Assembly: GCA_030616165.1 (NCBI GenBank)
Contig: JAUWXV010000004.1
Location: 1 to 40,164 of the forward strand
Reading direction: 5' to 3'
Origin: a bacterium
Lineage (GTDB): Bacteria > SM23-31 > JAUVVT01
Length of the DNA stretch: 40,164 bases
Of this stretch, positions 8,772 through 16,456 are shown in pieces. Every line of letters begins with the position of its first letter. Position 1 is the first letter of the stretch. The position numbers and the translations under genes were made by a program. The notes under the pieces were generated by a model. That model was not told where the DNA came from and searched no databases. It saw only the letters and a program-made list of their open reading frames with translations.

Positions 8772-9827
8772 TTATTGGATTATATCTTTTACTTTTACAA
8801 GTTTTCCAGTTTCCGCAGATTCATAAATTGCCGATACAACAGCAAGTGCTTTGAGACCATCCTCACCTCTGGTTCCCTCTTTAGGTTCGGTATTGTTTCG
8901 CACACAATCCACAAAGTGAGAAATCTCATTAAAATAACCGAGTGACTGAATTTCATCCACAGCGGGTTTTGTCCAGCCATAAGTAAAATCTGCCTTCTCT
9001 ACAGCATATCCGTATCCTTTACGGCTGTAAACAGAGATAGGTGAGCCTTTTGTCAGGTCTATATGAAGATTCCCGTTGGTGCCATAAATTTCAATTATGT
9101 CGTCCATCCCTCCACAGGTTATATAATTTCCTTCAACAAATCCCCTTATACCATTTTCAAATGTCACAAGTGAAGCAGCCCAATCTTCCCCACTGTAATT
9201 TTTATGGAGAAGATTTTTTTCCTCACCACCTGATTTCATACTCACTACTTCAATAATCTCTTCTCCGACAAACCATGGTAAGAAACCAATCGGATGAATA
9301 CCAAGATGAATCATTGAACCACCTCCGCAGTATTCTTTTTTCTGGGCATAAACCGAGTGCGAACCGCTGTGGGTCTCTTTTGCCTTTATATAAAGGACTT
9401 CCCCGACTGCACCCTCTTTGCATATCTGTTTTGCTCTGGTCAAAGCAGGAGCAAAAATCCAGTCCTCAGCATACATAAGTTTTACTTTGTTTTTCTTGCA
9501 AACATTGACCATTTTTTCAGCGTCTGCTATACTCGTTGCCAGTGGTTTTTCGCAAATTATATCCTTACCAGTTTCAGCAGCAGCAACAACCACATCTTTA
9601 TGCAGAAAATTTGGCACGCAAACACTGACAAGATTAATATCCTCTTTTTCAAACATCTCGTGATAATCTTCATACCGTTTTGGAATTTTGTATTCATCTG
9701 CAAACTCATTAAGATTATCGATTGCAGATACAGACTTAATCTCTGCATATATACAGCGCTTATATGACTCCGCATGAAGCATTGCGGCAAACCTTGAACC
9801 TACTATTCCTATTTTTATTTTATCCAT
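8772..9827 (-). CDS. Gfo/Idh/MocA family oxidoreductase
   Basis: A 351-residue NAD(P)-dependent sugar dehydrogenase-like protein without a signal peptide. The N-terminus IGIVGSRFAAMLHAESY is the Rossmann nucleotide-binding loop, CEKPLATS (about 94-101) is the EKP motif with the lysine near the cofactor, and CGGGSMIHLGIHPIG (about 168-182) supplies the catalytic His region of the C-terminal sheet domain. The substrate would be a sugar or inositol alcohol oxidised to a keto form. It is most like the protein at 29269-30318 (both have FAPA..RAK/KAK after the EKP region and similar tails). It is transcribed alone, or downstream of the PreA-PreT fusion, which ends about 200 bases before it on the same strand, although three hairpins stand between them. 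Confidence 0.85.
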   Translation of the reverse strand: MDKIKIGIVGSRFAAMLHAESYKRCIYAEIKSVSAIDNLNEFADEYKIPKRYEDYHEMFEKEDINLVSVCVPNFLHKDVVVAAAETGKDIICEKPLATSIADAEKMVNVCKKNKVKLMYAEDWIFAPALTRAKQICKEGAVGEVLYIKAKETHSGSHSVYAQKKEYCGGGSMIHLGIHPIGFLPWFVGEEIIEVVSMKSGGEEKNLLHKNYSGEDWAASLVTFENGIRGFVEGNYITCGGMDDIIEIYGTNGNLHIDLTKGSPISVYSRKGYGYAVEKADFTYGWTKPAVDEIQSLGYFNEISHFVDCVRNNTEPKEGTRGEDGLKALAVVSAIYESAETGKLVKVKDIIQ

Positions 9828-9883
9828 GTCTAAATTCCGTTTTTATTAAGTGAATATAAAATTATAACAAAATAACAAAATAA

Positions 9884-9924
9884 CTTACTTTCTTTGAAAA
9901 GAAAGTAAGCAAAGAAACTTTAAA
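9884..9924 (+). repeat. Dispersed palindromic repeat, copy 1
   Basis: CTTACTTTC (9884-9892) pairs with GAAAGTAAG (9901-9909) and is followed by CAAAGAAACTTTA. A degenerate copy of the whole unit lies at 17672-17713, also between genes. This looks like a genome-wide intergenic repeat. The two copies are seen directly; their wider distribution is inferred. Confidence 0.7.
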
Positions 9925-9927
9925 CTT

Positions 9928-9960
9928 ATTCCTAATCCTTGCGGAGCAAGGATTAGGAAT
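9928..9960 (-). repeat. Strong inverted repeat (14-bp stem)
   Basis: ATTCCTAATCCTTG (9928-9941) pairs with CAAGGATTAGGAAT (9947-9960) around a five-base centre. It lies between the Gfo/Idh gene and the PreA-PreT gene and is part of a run of three hairpins. There is no T tract directly after it, so it is more likely a repeat element than a classic terminator. Confidence 0.65.
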
Positions 9961-9978
9961 ATAGATAAGTTTTTTGGG

Positions 9979-10005
9979 GACACCTTTTTTTCTAAAAAAG
10001 GTGTC
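9979..10005 (-). terminator. Hairpin after the PreA-PreT fusion gene
   Basis: GACACCTTTTTT (9979-9990) pairs with AAAAAAGGTGTC (9994-10005) with a three-base loop, 26 bases beyond the stop of the minus-strand PreA-PreT gene. The stem is strong, but on the minus strand it is followed by CCCC and then A residues rather than a T tract. It may act in termination or mRNA protection, or be part of the repeat cluster. Confidence 0.45.
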
Positions 10006-10030
10006 AAAAAAGTAACTATTCTGTATTATA

Positions 10031-12682
10031 TTAGTCAACTTTTATTATTTCAATATTTTTGTTTGGGCATCGCCATACACAAACTCCACAGGCAACACAT
10101 TCTTCGTTATCAATAAAGGGTCTCCCTTTGACATTACTTACAGCAAAAGAATTGCAGACATCAACACATAAAAGGCACCCTTCACCGCAACCGCAGTTCA
10201 AACATCTTTTTGCCTCCACAATGGCCTCTTCTTCCGTAAGTGTTCTGCTGTAAATATCGAAATTCTTTCTTCTCTCTTCCGGACTTTTTGTATAAATCTT
10301 AATGCTGGAAATTCGTTCAACATTTCCTGTTCTTTGAAGCACGCTGTTTCTATTAATCTCGTTTAACTGTTTCATTGAATCCAGTATGGAGTTTTCACCC
10401 GATATATATTTATCCACAGAAATCGCTGCTCTTCTCCCGCTGGCAACTCCCGTTATTATATTACTTGCGCCAACAGCCGCATCTCCAGCAGCAAAAACAC
10501 CGTCGATATTAGTTTTACCTGTTTCTGGAACATTTTCAATTATTCCTGTCGAAGTGAGCTTTAAACCATCATAACTTATGTCGCTCTCTACTCTTTGACC
10601 GAGTGCAGAAATAACTGTATCAACTTTAAGGGTGAATTCAGTTCCCTCAACTTCTACTGGTCTTCTTCGATTGGATAAATCCTTTTCACCTAAAACATAG
10701 TTCACAAGTCGAATTCCAATAACTCTGCTATCTTCTGTTAATATTTCCTTCGGTGAAACCAAATACATTATATTTACCCCTTCTTCTTCGGCTTCAATAA
10801 CCTCTTCCGGGATAGCAGGCATTTCGTCTTTAGTCCTTCTATATAATATAAAGACCTCTTTTGCACCTAATCTTCGACAGGATCTTGCAGCGTCAACCGC
10901 AGTAAATCCTCCCCCGATGACTGCAATTCTCTCTCCAATTTTATATTGTTTACCATTTGACAAATCTTTTAGAAAATCGAGTGCAGGTAAGCATCCATCC
11001 GCCGATTCTCCGGGAATATTGAGATTAATACCCTCCTGAGCACCTACCGCTATTATTATCCCCTTATAACCTTGTTTTTTCAGTTGGGGAATTGTAAAAT
11101 CTTTAAGAAATCTTTTTCCCGTTATAATTTCAACCCCCAATTCCTTAATTATATCAATTTCGTAATCGATTATGTCCAGAGGGAGTCGGAATCTTGGGAT
11201 TGCATATCTCAGCATTCCACCGGGCTTGTCTTCTGCTTCAAAAACCGTAACATCATAACCAGCAACCGCAAGGTAATATGCCGAAGAAAGTCCAGCAGGA
11301 CCTGATCCAATCACCGCTACTTTATCAGATTTTTTACTTGCTGTCGTAATTTCAGGTTTCCAGTTGTTTTTTCTTGCATATTCAAGAACAAACCTTTTAA
11401 CTTCCCTAATTTTAATGGATTCATCAATGTCTCCTCTGATACAAACCGATTCACAAGGATGGTGACAAACATATCCACATATCGATTGAAATGGTCCTGC
11501 AGAGACTATGAGGTCGTATGCCTCTCTAAAATCTCTTTTTGAAACTGCCATGACATAACCTTGTGCAGGAACGAAGTTCGGACAGGAAGTTACACAAGGG
11601 GCTGAAATTGTAGTATCTTTAATCTGAGCATGTCCCTCAAATATAGTCAGTTCTTCGGCAGATTTCAGTTTTTCAACGATTTGACCCCTTATCTCATCCA
11701 ATGAAGAATAGCCCATTTCTTCTAAATAAAATTTTAAATCCTCAATCAGGTTTCCAAGAAAACCATAACCGCTGATAATGGTTTCTGTGCATATTCCGAA
11801 GAGGTTAGCCCCCATCAATGCCATCTTCACCACATCGCGAAAACTTCTAATCCCTCCAGTAGCGGCTATAATGGGCTCCTTGCCGAGTAGTTTTCTCATT
11901 TCATAAGTATCTCTTAGAGCAAGGGGTTTGACCCATTCCCCTGAAAAACAGGATAGACTTATTTCCTCCTGGAGTGCATAGGGTGCCTTTCCGGGGTGAT
12001 ATATATCAAATGGCGGTATAGCCAATCTGTTTGCGGTTCCACTGACCGCATCAGCACCTGCATCGATACAGGCTTTTGCTACTTGAGCTATTTTTCCACC
12101 CTCAGGCGTTAACTTAACAAATACCGGAATTGAAACCATCTCTTTTACTACTTTTGTTATGTAGCTCACTGCTTCTGCATCCTGCCCCAGACTTGCACCA
12201 GTTTTAGGACTATCGGTATGTGCCTCACCTGACAATTCCACGTTAAATGACATATTCGGACAGCACATGTTTAATTCAATAATATGAGAACCCGCACTTT
12301 CAAACCTTTTTGCAAGTTTTCCCCAGCCCTCTTCTACACCCTTTTCACCGGCATAGGCTATGTTTGCGAAAATAATAAGTTCTGAAGTCTTTTTTCTTGC
12401 CTCTTCAACAAGTCTCAAACCTTCATCAGGAGTCAATCTTTTCTCGGCTGTAAATGCAAAAATACCCTTGTTTGAAAACCAGCCGTACCTTGGTTCTCTG
12501 TTGATGTATGGTGCCGGGTCAATTATCAGTTTTATGCTTGCTCCACCCCACCCGCATTCCTCTGCCTTAATAATCTGCTTAATATTTTTTGTTGTTGGTC
12601 CAGAAGAGATATAAAATGGATTGCGAAATTTTACTCCTTTTACTGAAATTGGATGAAAATAGAATATTTCTTTATCTTTCAT
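10031..12682 (-). CDS. PreA-PreT type fusion: dihydropyrimidine dehydrogenase-like iron-sulfur flavoprotein
   Basis: An 883-residue cytosolic redox enzyme with three parts. Residues 1 to about 345 are an FMN-binding dihydroorotate dehydrogenase-like barrel (NPFYISSGP, ELNMCCPNM, FVKLTPEGG, ATGGIRS). Residues about 355-780 resemble the small subunit of glutamate synthase and PreT: Cys363, 367, 402, 406, 410 and 414 for 4Fe-4S clusters, VIGSGPAGLSSAYY for FAD and VIGGGFTAVDAAR for NAD(P)H. Residues 827-872 are a two-cluster ferredoxin with ten cysteines. Mammalian dihydropyrimidine dehydrogenase has the same modules but with the glutamate synthase-like part first. Aligned by eye on GQD, the catalytic Cys of that enzyme corresponds to Leu165 here, preceded by Ser164, so pyrimidine reduction is uncertain. 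No hydantoinase or ureidopropionase gene is nearby. Confidence 0.85.
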   Translation of the reverse strand: MKDKEIFYFHPISVKGVKFRNPFYISSGPTTKNIKQIIKAEECGWGGASIKLIIDPAPYINREPRYGWFSNKGIFAFTAEKRLTPDEGLRLVEEARKKTSELIIFANIAYAGEKGVEEGWGKLAKRFESAGSHIIELNMCCPNMSFNVELSGEAHTDSPKTGASLGQDAEAVSYITKVVKEMVSIPVFVKLTPEGGKIAQVAKACIDAGADAVSGTANRLAIPPFDIYHPGKAPYALQEEISLSCFSGEWVKPLALRDTYEMRKLLGKEPIIAATGGIRSFRDVVKMALMGANLFGICTETIISGYGFLGNLIEDLKFYLEEMGYSSLDEIRGQIVEKLKSAEELTIFEGHAQIKDTTISAPCVTSCPNFVPAQGYVMAVSKRDFREAYDLIVSAGPFQSICGYVCHHPCESVCIRGDIDESIKIREVKRFVLEYARKNNWKPEITTASKKSDKVAVIGSGPAGLSSAYYLAVAGYDVTVFEAEDKPGGMLRYAIPRFRLPLDIIDYEIDIIKELGVEIITGKRFLKDFTIPQLKKQGYKGIIIAVGAQEGINLNIPGESADGCLPALDFLKDLSNGKQYKIGERIAVIGGGFTAVDAARSCRRLGAKEVFILYRRTKDEMPAIPEEVIEAEEEGVNIMYLVSPKEILTEDSRVIGIRLVNYVLGEKDLSNRRRPVEVEGTEFTLKVDTVISALGQRVESDISYDGLKLTSTGIIENVPETGKTNIDGVFAAGDAAVGASNIITGVASGRRAAISVDKYISGENSILDSMKQLNEINRNSVLQRTGNVERISSIKIYTKSPEERRKNFDIYSRTLTEEEAIVEAKRCLNCGCGEGCLLCVDVCNSFAVSNVKGRPFIDNEECVACGVCVWRCPNKNIEIIKVD

Positions 12683-13251
12683 ATTGTCTGGTAATGTTAA
12701 TTGTATTGTTATGAGTTATTTAATGGTATAGTATTAAATTTCCTGTAAAAATAGATATGAAAATGGCGCATCTCCTTTTAAATTATAATCAAAAAACTGA
12801 AAATTATTAACAGAAAGAAAAGGACAACACAATAAGTAAAAAGTTAACACATTCAGAAAGAATAAGCAAGTAAATTTCTAAACTTTTAAAGTATGGAGCC
12901 GAAGAAGAAGAATTTATGAATATTTTTATTAAAGTGTGTGGAGTTTACAAGTCAAATAATATATTTTAATATATATGGTTATCCGGATTTTTTGATTAAA
13001 AGGCAAAATTAATTTTTTAAAGTTGCAAATATAATATAAAATAGCAATAATTTCAAAAGCCGCAGTTGAATCAAATAACTGCGGTTTTTTTATTTTTTGA
13101 TTTGATTTGATATGATAATTTGTTATATTTAAAAATAATAATAGAGTTTATTTAACTGAAAAAAAATTAATTATCAAATTCCATTAAATTTATATTTTTG
13201 ATAATTTAGTTTTAAATCTTTATATAAATATTATATTTAGGACTGTAAATT
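12683..13251. other. 569-base AT-rich gap with a small decayed reading frame
   Basis: No intact gene is seen. A frame at 12874-12969 reads ISKLLKYGAEEEEFMNIF and continues for 13 more codons to a TAA; just before it, after an in-frame TAA at 12871, the same frame reads KKLTHSERISK. This looks like a small relic of a protein gene but the family is not recognised. A plus-strand terminator follows at 13055-13092, so the region may produce a short transcript. The last 150 bases are nearly pure A/T and precede the TIGR04255 cassette. Confidence 0.4.
13055..13092 (+). terminator. Rho-independent terminator without an obvious upstream gene
   Basis: CCGCAGTT (13060-13067) pairs with AACTGCGG (13077-13084) around a nine-base loop, followed by eight T residues and preceded by four A residues that extend the stem. 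It has all parts of an intrinsic terminator for the plus strand, yet no intact plus-strand gene lies upstream. It may close a small RNA or belong to the decayed frame at 12874-12969. Confidence 0.75.
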
Positions 13252-13995
13252 ATGAATAAAAGATATAAAAATCCACCTATAGTAGAAGCTTTGTGTGAAT
13301 TTCAGTTTATTCCGGGACAACCCTGGGATTTAACAATTCCGGGTTTAATATACGAAAAAATAAAAGAAAAATTTCCAAATAAAAAGCAGCAACAAATGAT
13401 GCACATGCAATTTAAGCCTACAGATAAAGGTTTAGAACACAAACTCGAATCTGTTCCTCCAAGAATGCAATTTCTAAATAAAGATAAAACAATTTTAGTC
13501 CAGGTAGGTACAGATTTGTTGTCTATAAATCTTCTAAAACCATATACAACTTGGAATGAATTTAGACCTTTGATACTAAAAAATTTAAGAGTATATAGGA
13601 ACATTGCAAAACCCAAAGGGATTAAAAGATTGGGATTAAAGTATATAAATAAAATTAATATACCTAAAAAGACAATAGAATTAACTGAATATTTTAAATT
13701 TTATCCATATATACCAGAAGAATTACCCCAAATCAAAATAAATTTTAATATTAGAGTTGAAATTCCCTACGAAAAAAATAGAGACATTTTACTCTTGACT
13801 TTAGCCAGCACAACTCCTAGTAAAGAAGGTGAATTATCTATAATACTTGATTTGGATTATGTAATGATTATCCCTGAAAAAATAACTTTTAAAGATATAA
13901 TTAAATGGATTGATAAAGCTCATCATAATTTAGAAAATGCCTTTGAAGAGTGTATTACAGATAAAACCAGAATTTTATTTGAGGAGGTTAAATAA
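13252..13995 (+). CDS. TIGR04255 family protein
   Basis: A 247-residue protein starting NPPIVEALCEFQF (residues 7-19), the signature opening of the TIGR04255 family, which is scattered widely among bacteria and has no assigned function. Further family-like parts are MQFLNKDKTILVQVG, LGLKYINKINIP and the late helix IDKAHHNLENAFEECIT. There is no signal peptide or membrane segment, so it is cytosolic. The coding sequence is more AT-rich than its neighbours and its stop overlaps the next start in TAATG, indicating coupled translation. With the two genes that follow it forms a compact cassette that looks acquired. Sporadic distribution and pairing with a HEPN-like protein suggest a defence or toxin-antitoxin-like role; this is inference. 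Confidence 0.8.
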   Translation: MNKRYKNPPIVEALCEFQFIPGQPWDLTIPGLIYEKIKEKFPNKKQQQMMHMQFKPTDKGLEHKLESVPPRMQFLNKDKTILVQVGTDLLSINLLKPYTTWNEFRPLILKNLRVYRNIAKPKGIKRLGLKYINKINIPKKTIELTEYFKFYPYIPEELPQIKINFNIRVEIPYEKNRDILLLTLASTTPSKEGELSIILDLDYVMIIPEKITFKDIIKWIDKAHHNLENAFEECITDKTRILFEEVK

Positions 13996-14516
13996 TGTTA
14001 CATACTTCAACTTTAAAAACATTGGAACCCCCTACTACTAATTATATTAATTTACCATTATTAGTTGGTAATTTTGATTCAAAAGAATCCTCATTAAAAA
14101 ATCTTTTATATGATATAAAAAGATGTTATACAGATAAAATAACAGCTGAACCTAATATTATTGGAGAATCGTCTATTTTCTTTTCGATTCAAAAACATAT
14201 AGATTTATTAGAAAATTATTATATTATTGATAATTATGATGAAATTTTAATGTTTTTATTGACGAATGATTTTCTTATTAATATTCTTTTAGAAGCTACA
14301 CAACCGATTAGAAAGGTATTTGGAGAATCTATAAAAATTCATCTTAACCTTCATAGTGATCCCGAAGAAAATTATGATGAACTTTTTATTGTAATAAAAA
14401 ATCGTTTTAATCCCAATAAGGCTTTAAAATGTATGGATGAGTTAGACCTAATTTGGTTTGACAAAATTGACAATAACACTCAGGGAAAATTAAATATCAT
14501 AGAAGAACCATTATGA
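13995..14516 (+). CDS. Uncharacterised protein, middle gene of the TIGR04255/HEPN cassette
   Basis: A 173-residue acidic, soluble protein that I cannot assign to a named family. It has a mixed alpha/beta look: a helical part around residues 75-105 (DEILMFLLTNDFLINILLEA) followed by IKIHLNLHSDPEENYDELFI, a beta strand with an acidic loop, and then FNPNKALKCMDELDLIWF near the C-terminus. No signal peptide, transmembrane segment or catalytic motif is evident. The ATG overlaps the TIGR04255 stop by one base and its own TGA overlaps the ATG of the HEPN-like gene by four bases (ATGA), so the three proteins are probably made together in fixed ratio. It might be an adaptor or antitoxin for the HEPN-like protein. 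Confidence 0.7.
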   Translation: MLHTSTLKTLEPPTTNYINLPLLVGNFDSKESSLKNLLYDIKRCYTDKITAEPNIIGESSIFFSIQKHIDLLENYYIIDNYDEILMFLLTNDFLINILLEATQPIRKVFGESIKIHLNLHSDPEENYDELFIVIKNRFNPNKALKCMDELDLIWFDKIDNNTQGKLNIIEEPL

Positions 14517-14899
14517 CTTTTGATTGGTTTTTTTATATAAAATTAGCGAATGAATTAATAAATTTTCAAAAAACCTCCTATATAAAAGAAGCATATTTTA
14601 GAACCTCTATAAGCCGCTCATATTATGGAGCTTTTTGCTTATCAAGAAATTTTTTAGAAAGAAAAGGCATTTCACTAATTCCTAAAGACAAAAGTGTCCA
14701 TCAATTTGTGATTGAGAAATACAGATATTCTAATAATAGCATTGAAAGAGAAATTGGTAAAAAACTTGATCGTTTAAGAAAAGAACGTAATGATTCAGAT
14801 TATAATGATAGAAAGAAAGTAAAATCTCAAAATGCAGTTCGAGCATACAACAAATCTAAAAAAATTTTAAAACTATTGAAAAATATTAAGGCTATTTAA
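14513..14899 (+). CDS. HEPN-like small protein
   Basis: A 128-residue all-helical protein. RTSISRSYYGAFCLSRNFLE (about 30-49) resembles the second helix of HEPN domains, and LRKERNDSDYND (about 88-99) aligns with their R-x4-6-H region. The Arg-Asn pair (92-93) is present, but the expected His is replaced by Tyr97, as in some RN..DY-type HEPN proteins. HEPN proteins are often RNases in toxin-antitoxin and phage defence systems; forms without the His may be non-catalytic or use a changed active site. The gene overlaps the preceding one by four bases and ends the cassette. The fold call is by pattern only and is moderately secure; the function is inferred. Confidence 0.65.
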   Translation: MTFDWFFYIKLANELINFQKTSYIKEAYFRTSISRSYYGAFCLSRNFLERKGISLIPKDKSVHQFVIEKYRYSNNSIEREIGKKLDRLRKERNDSDYNDRKKVKSQNAVRAYNKSKKILKLLKNIKAI

Positions 14900-14967
14900 C
14901 AAGTTTAGTATTATAAAAGTTTTACTTTTAATTAATTTTTGTAAATTTTAAAGTCTGGAGATTAGAC

Positions 14968-16356
14968 ATGAAAACCATAACCAGAAGGGAGTTTATAAGG
15001 TACTCATCTGCGGGTATATTGAGTTCGGCTGTTGGGCTGGGTCTTCATTCTTGCGCTAAAAAAGAAGCAGAACGACCGAACTTTGTTTTTTTTATGACCG
15101 ATGACCAGAGATGGGATGGTATGAGTTGTGCCGGAAATCAAATACTCAAAACGCCCAATATGGACAGAATAACCCAGGAGGGTGTTAGGTTTGAGAATAT
15201 GTTTGTTACAACATCTTTGTGCAGTCCAAGCAGGGCATCTTTTTTGACCGGAAAATATGTTCACAATCACGGCATCAGACGGAATGGAATGATGCTTCCC
15301 ATGGAAGAGAAGACTTTTCTGGAAATGTTAAAAGATGAAGGATATGAAACAGCATTCGTAGGGAAATGGCATATGCAGGACTCAGGAAGGAACAGAGACT
15401 TCGATTATTACTTTGGTTTTAGAGGGCAGGGCAGATACTATAATCCCGTTATTGCTGAAAATGATGGCCCGGATATAGAATATACGGGGCACGTTACCGA
15501 TATATTGACAGACCATGCTATAAATTTTTTAAGAAGGGAGCATAATAAACCATTTTGTCTTCTTTTGTGGTATAAGGCGCCGCACAGGAGCTGGCTGGCG
15601 GCTGAACGTTTTCAGGATTTATACAAGGAAATTAAGATGCCCAAACCAGTTACATTTAACGACACTTACGAAGGAAAGCCAGATGCAGTTAAGAATGCTG
15701 ATATGAAAATTGGGGATTTCAAAGATGTTCCTGACCTTGATACCTTCCTTAAGAATTATTACAGGTGTCTTGTTGGTGTTGATGAAAATGTGGGTCGTGT
15801 GCTGAACATTCTTGACCAATTGGGATATTATGATAATACTGTTGTAATTTACAGTGGTGATAACGGATTTTTCCTTGGAGAGCACCACTTCTTTGATAAA
15901 CGGCTTATGTATGAAGAATCGATTCGAGTGCCGCTGCTTGTTCGTTATCCGAGAATGATTAAAATGGGGACAACAAACTCGGAGATGGTTTTAAATGTTG
16001 ATGTAGCACCGACAATTTTAAATCTTGCTAGTGCTCTGATACCGGAAACGATGGATGGAATGAATTTTAAACCTCTTTTAGAAGGAAAGAAAATAGAATG
16101 GAGAGAAGATTTCTTATATGAGTATTACGAATATCCTGGTGCTCATTCTGTTAGAAAGAACCGCGGTATCCGCACAAAAAGATGGAAATATATCCATTTT
16201 TTTGAAGAGCCTCAAGAGTTTGAACTTTACGATTTGCAGTATGACCCCAACGAGATACGTAATCTTATCAATGAACCAGTATATAAGAATATAGTGGTAT
16301 ATCTTAAAAATCGTATGACCTCACTGAGGAGAGAACTTAAAGACCCGGATTTATAA
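14968..16356 (+). CDS. Tat-exported sulfatase (Cys-type)
   Basis: A 462-residue arylsulfatase-family enzyme. TRREFIRYSSAGIL at the N-terminus is a twin-arginine signal and GLHSC (Cys29) fits a lipobox, so it is probably a Tat-exported lipoprotein. FFMTDDQRWDG gives the Asp pair for calcium, CSPSRASFLTGKY (Cys85) is the sulfatase signature in which the Cys becomes formylglycine, and VGKWHM, YSGDNGFFLGEHHFFDK and SIRVPLLVRYP complete the active site. Length and C-terminal layout (FELYDLQYDPNEIRNL) match sulfatases acting on sulfated polysaccharides. The radical SAM maturase needed to convert the Cys under anaerobic conditions follows 100 bases downstream, so this pair forms a functional unit. 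GGAGA precedes the ATG. Confidence 0.93.
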   Translation: MKTITRREFIRYSSAGILSSAVGLGLHSCAKKEAERPNFVFFMTDDQRWDGMSCAGNQILKTPNMDRITQEGVRFENMFVTTSLCSPSRASFLTGKYVHNHGIRRNGMMLPMEEKTFLEMLKDEGYETAFVGKWHMQDSGRNRDFDYYFGFRGQGRYYNPVIAENDGPDIEYTGHVTDILTDHAINFLRREHNKPFCLLLWYKAPHRSWLAAERFQDLYKEIKMPKPVTFNDTYEGKPDAVKNADMKIGDFKDVPDLDTFLKNYYRCLVGVDENVGRVLNILDQLGYYDNTVVIYSGDNGFFLGEHHFFDKRLMYEESIRVPLLVRYPRMIKMGTTNSEMVLNVDVAPTILNLASALIPETMDGMNFKPLLEGKKIEWREDFLYEYYEYPGAHSVRKNRGIRTKRWKYIHFFEEPQEFELYDLQYDPNEIRNLINEPVYKNIVVYLKNRMTSLRRELKDPDL

Positions 16357-16456
16357 AAATCTTCATTTTACCTGTTCTATACATAAACCTTTTGTCATCC
16401 TTTGAAACTTGTATTAAATTAATAATTAATATTTTTAACAATCTTCTGTTAATAAG

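Noticed and set aside
9357-9767. Plus-strand frame of 136 codons opposite the Gfo/Idh gene
   Set aside because: It is antisense to a gene with clear family motifs and has no recognisable protein sequence.
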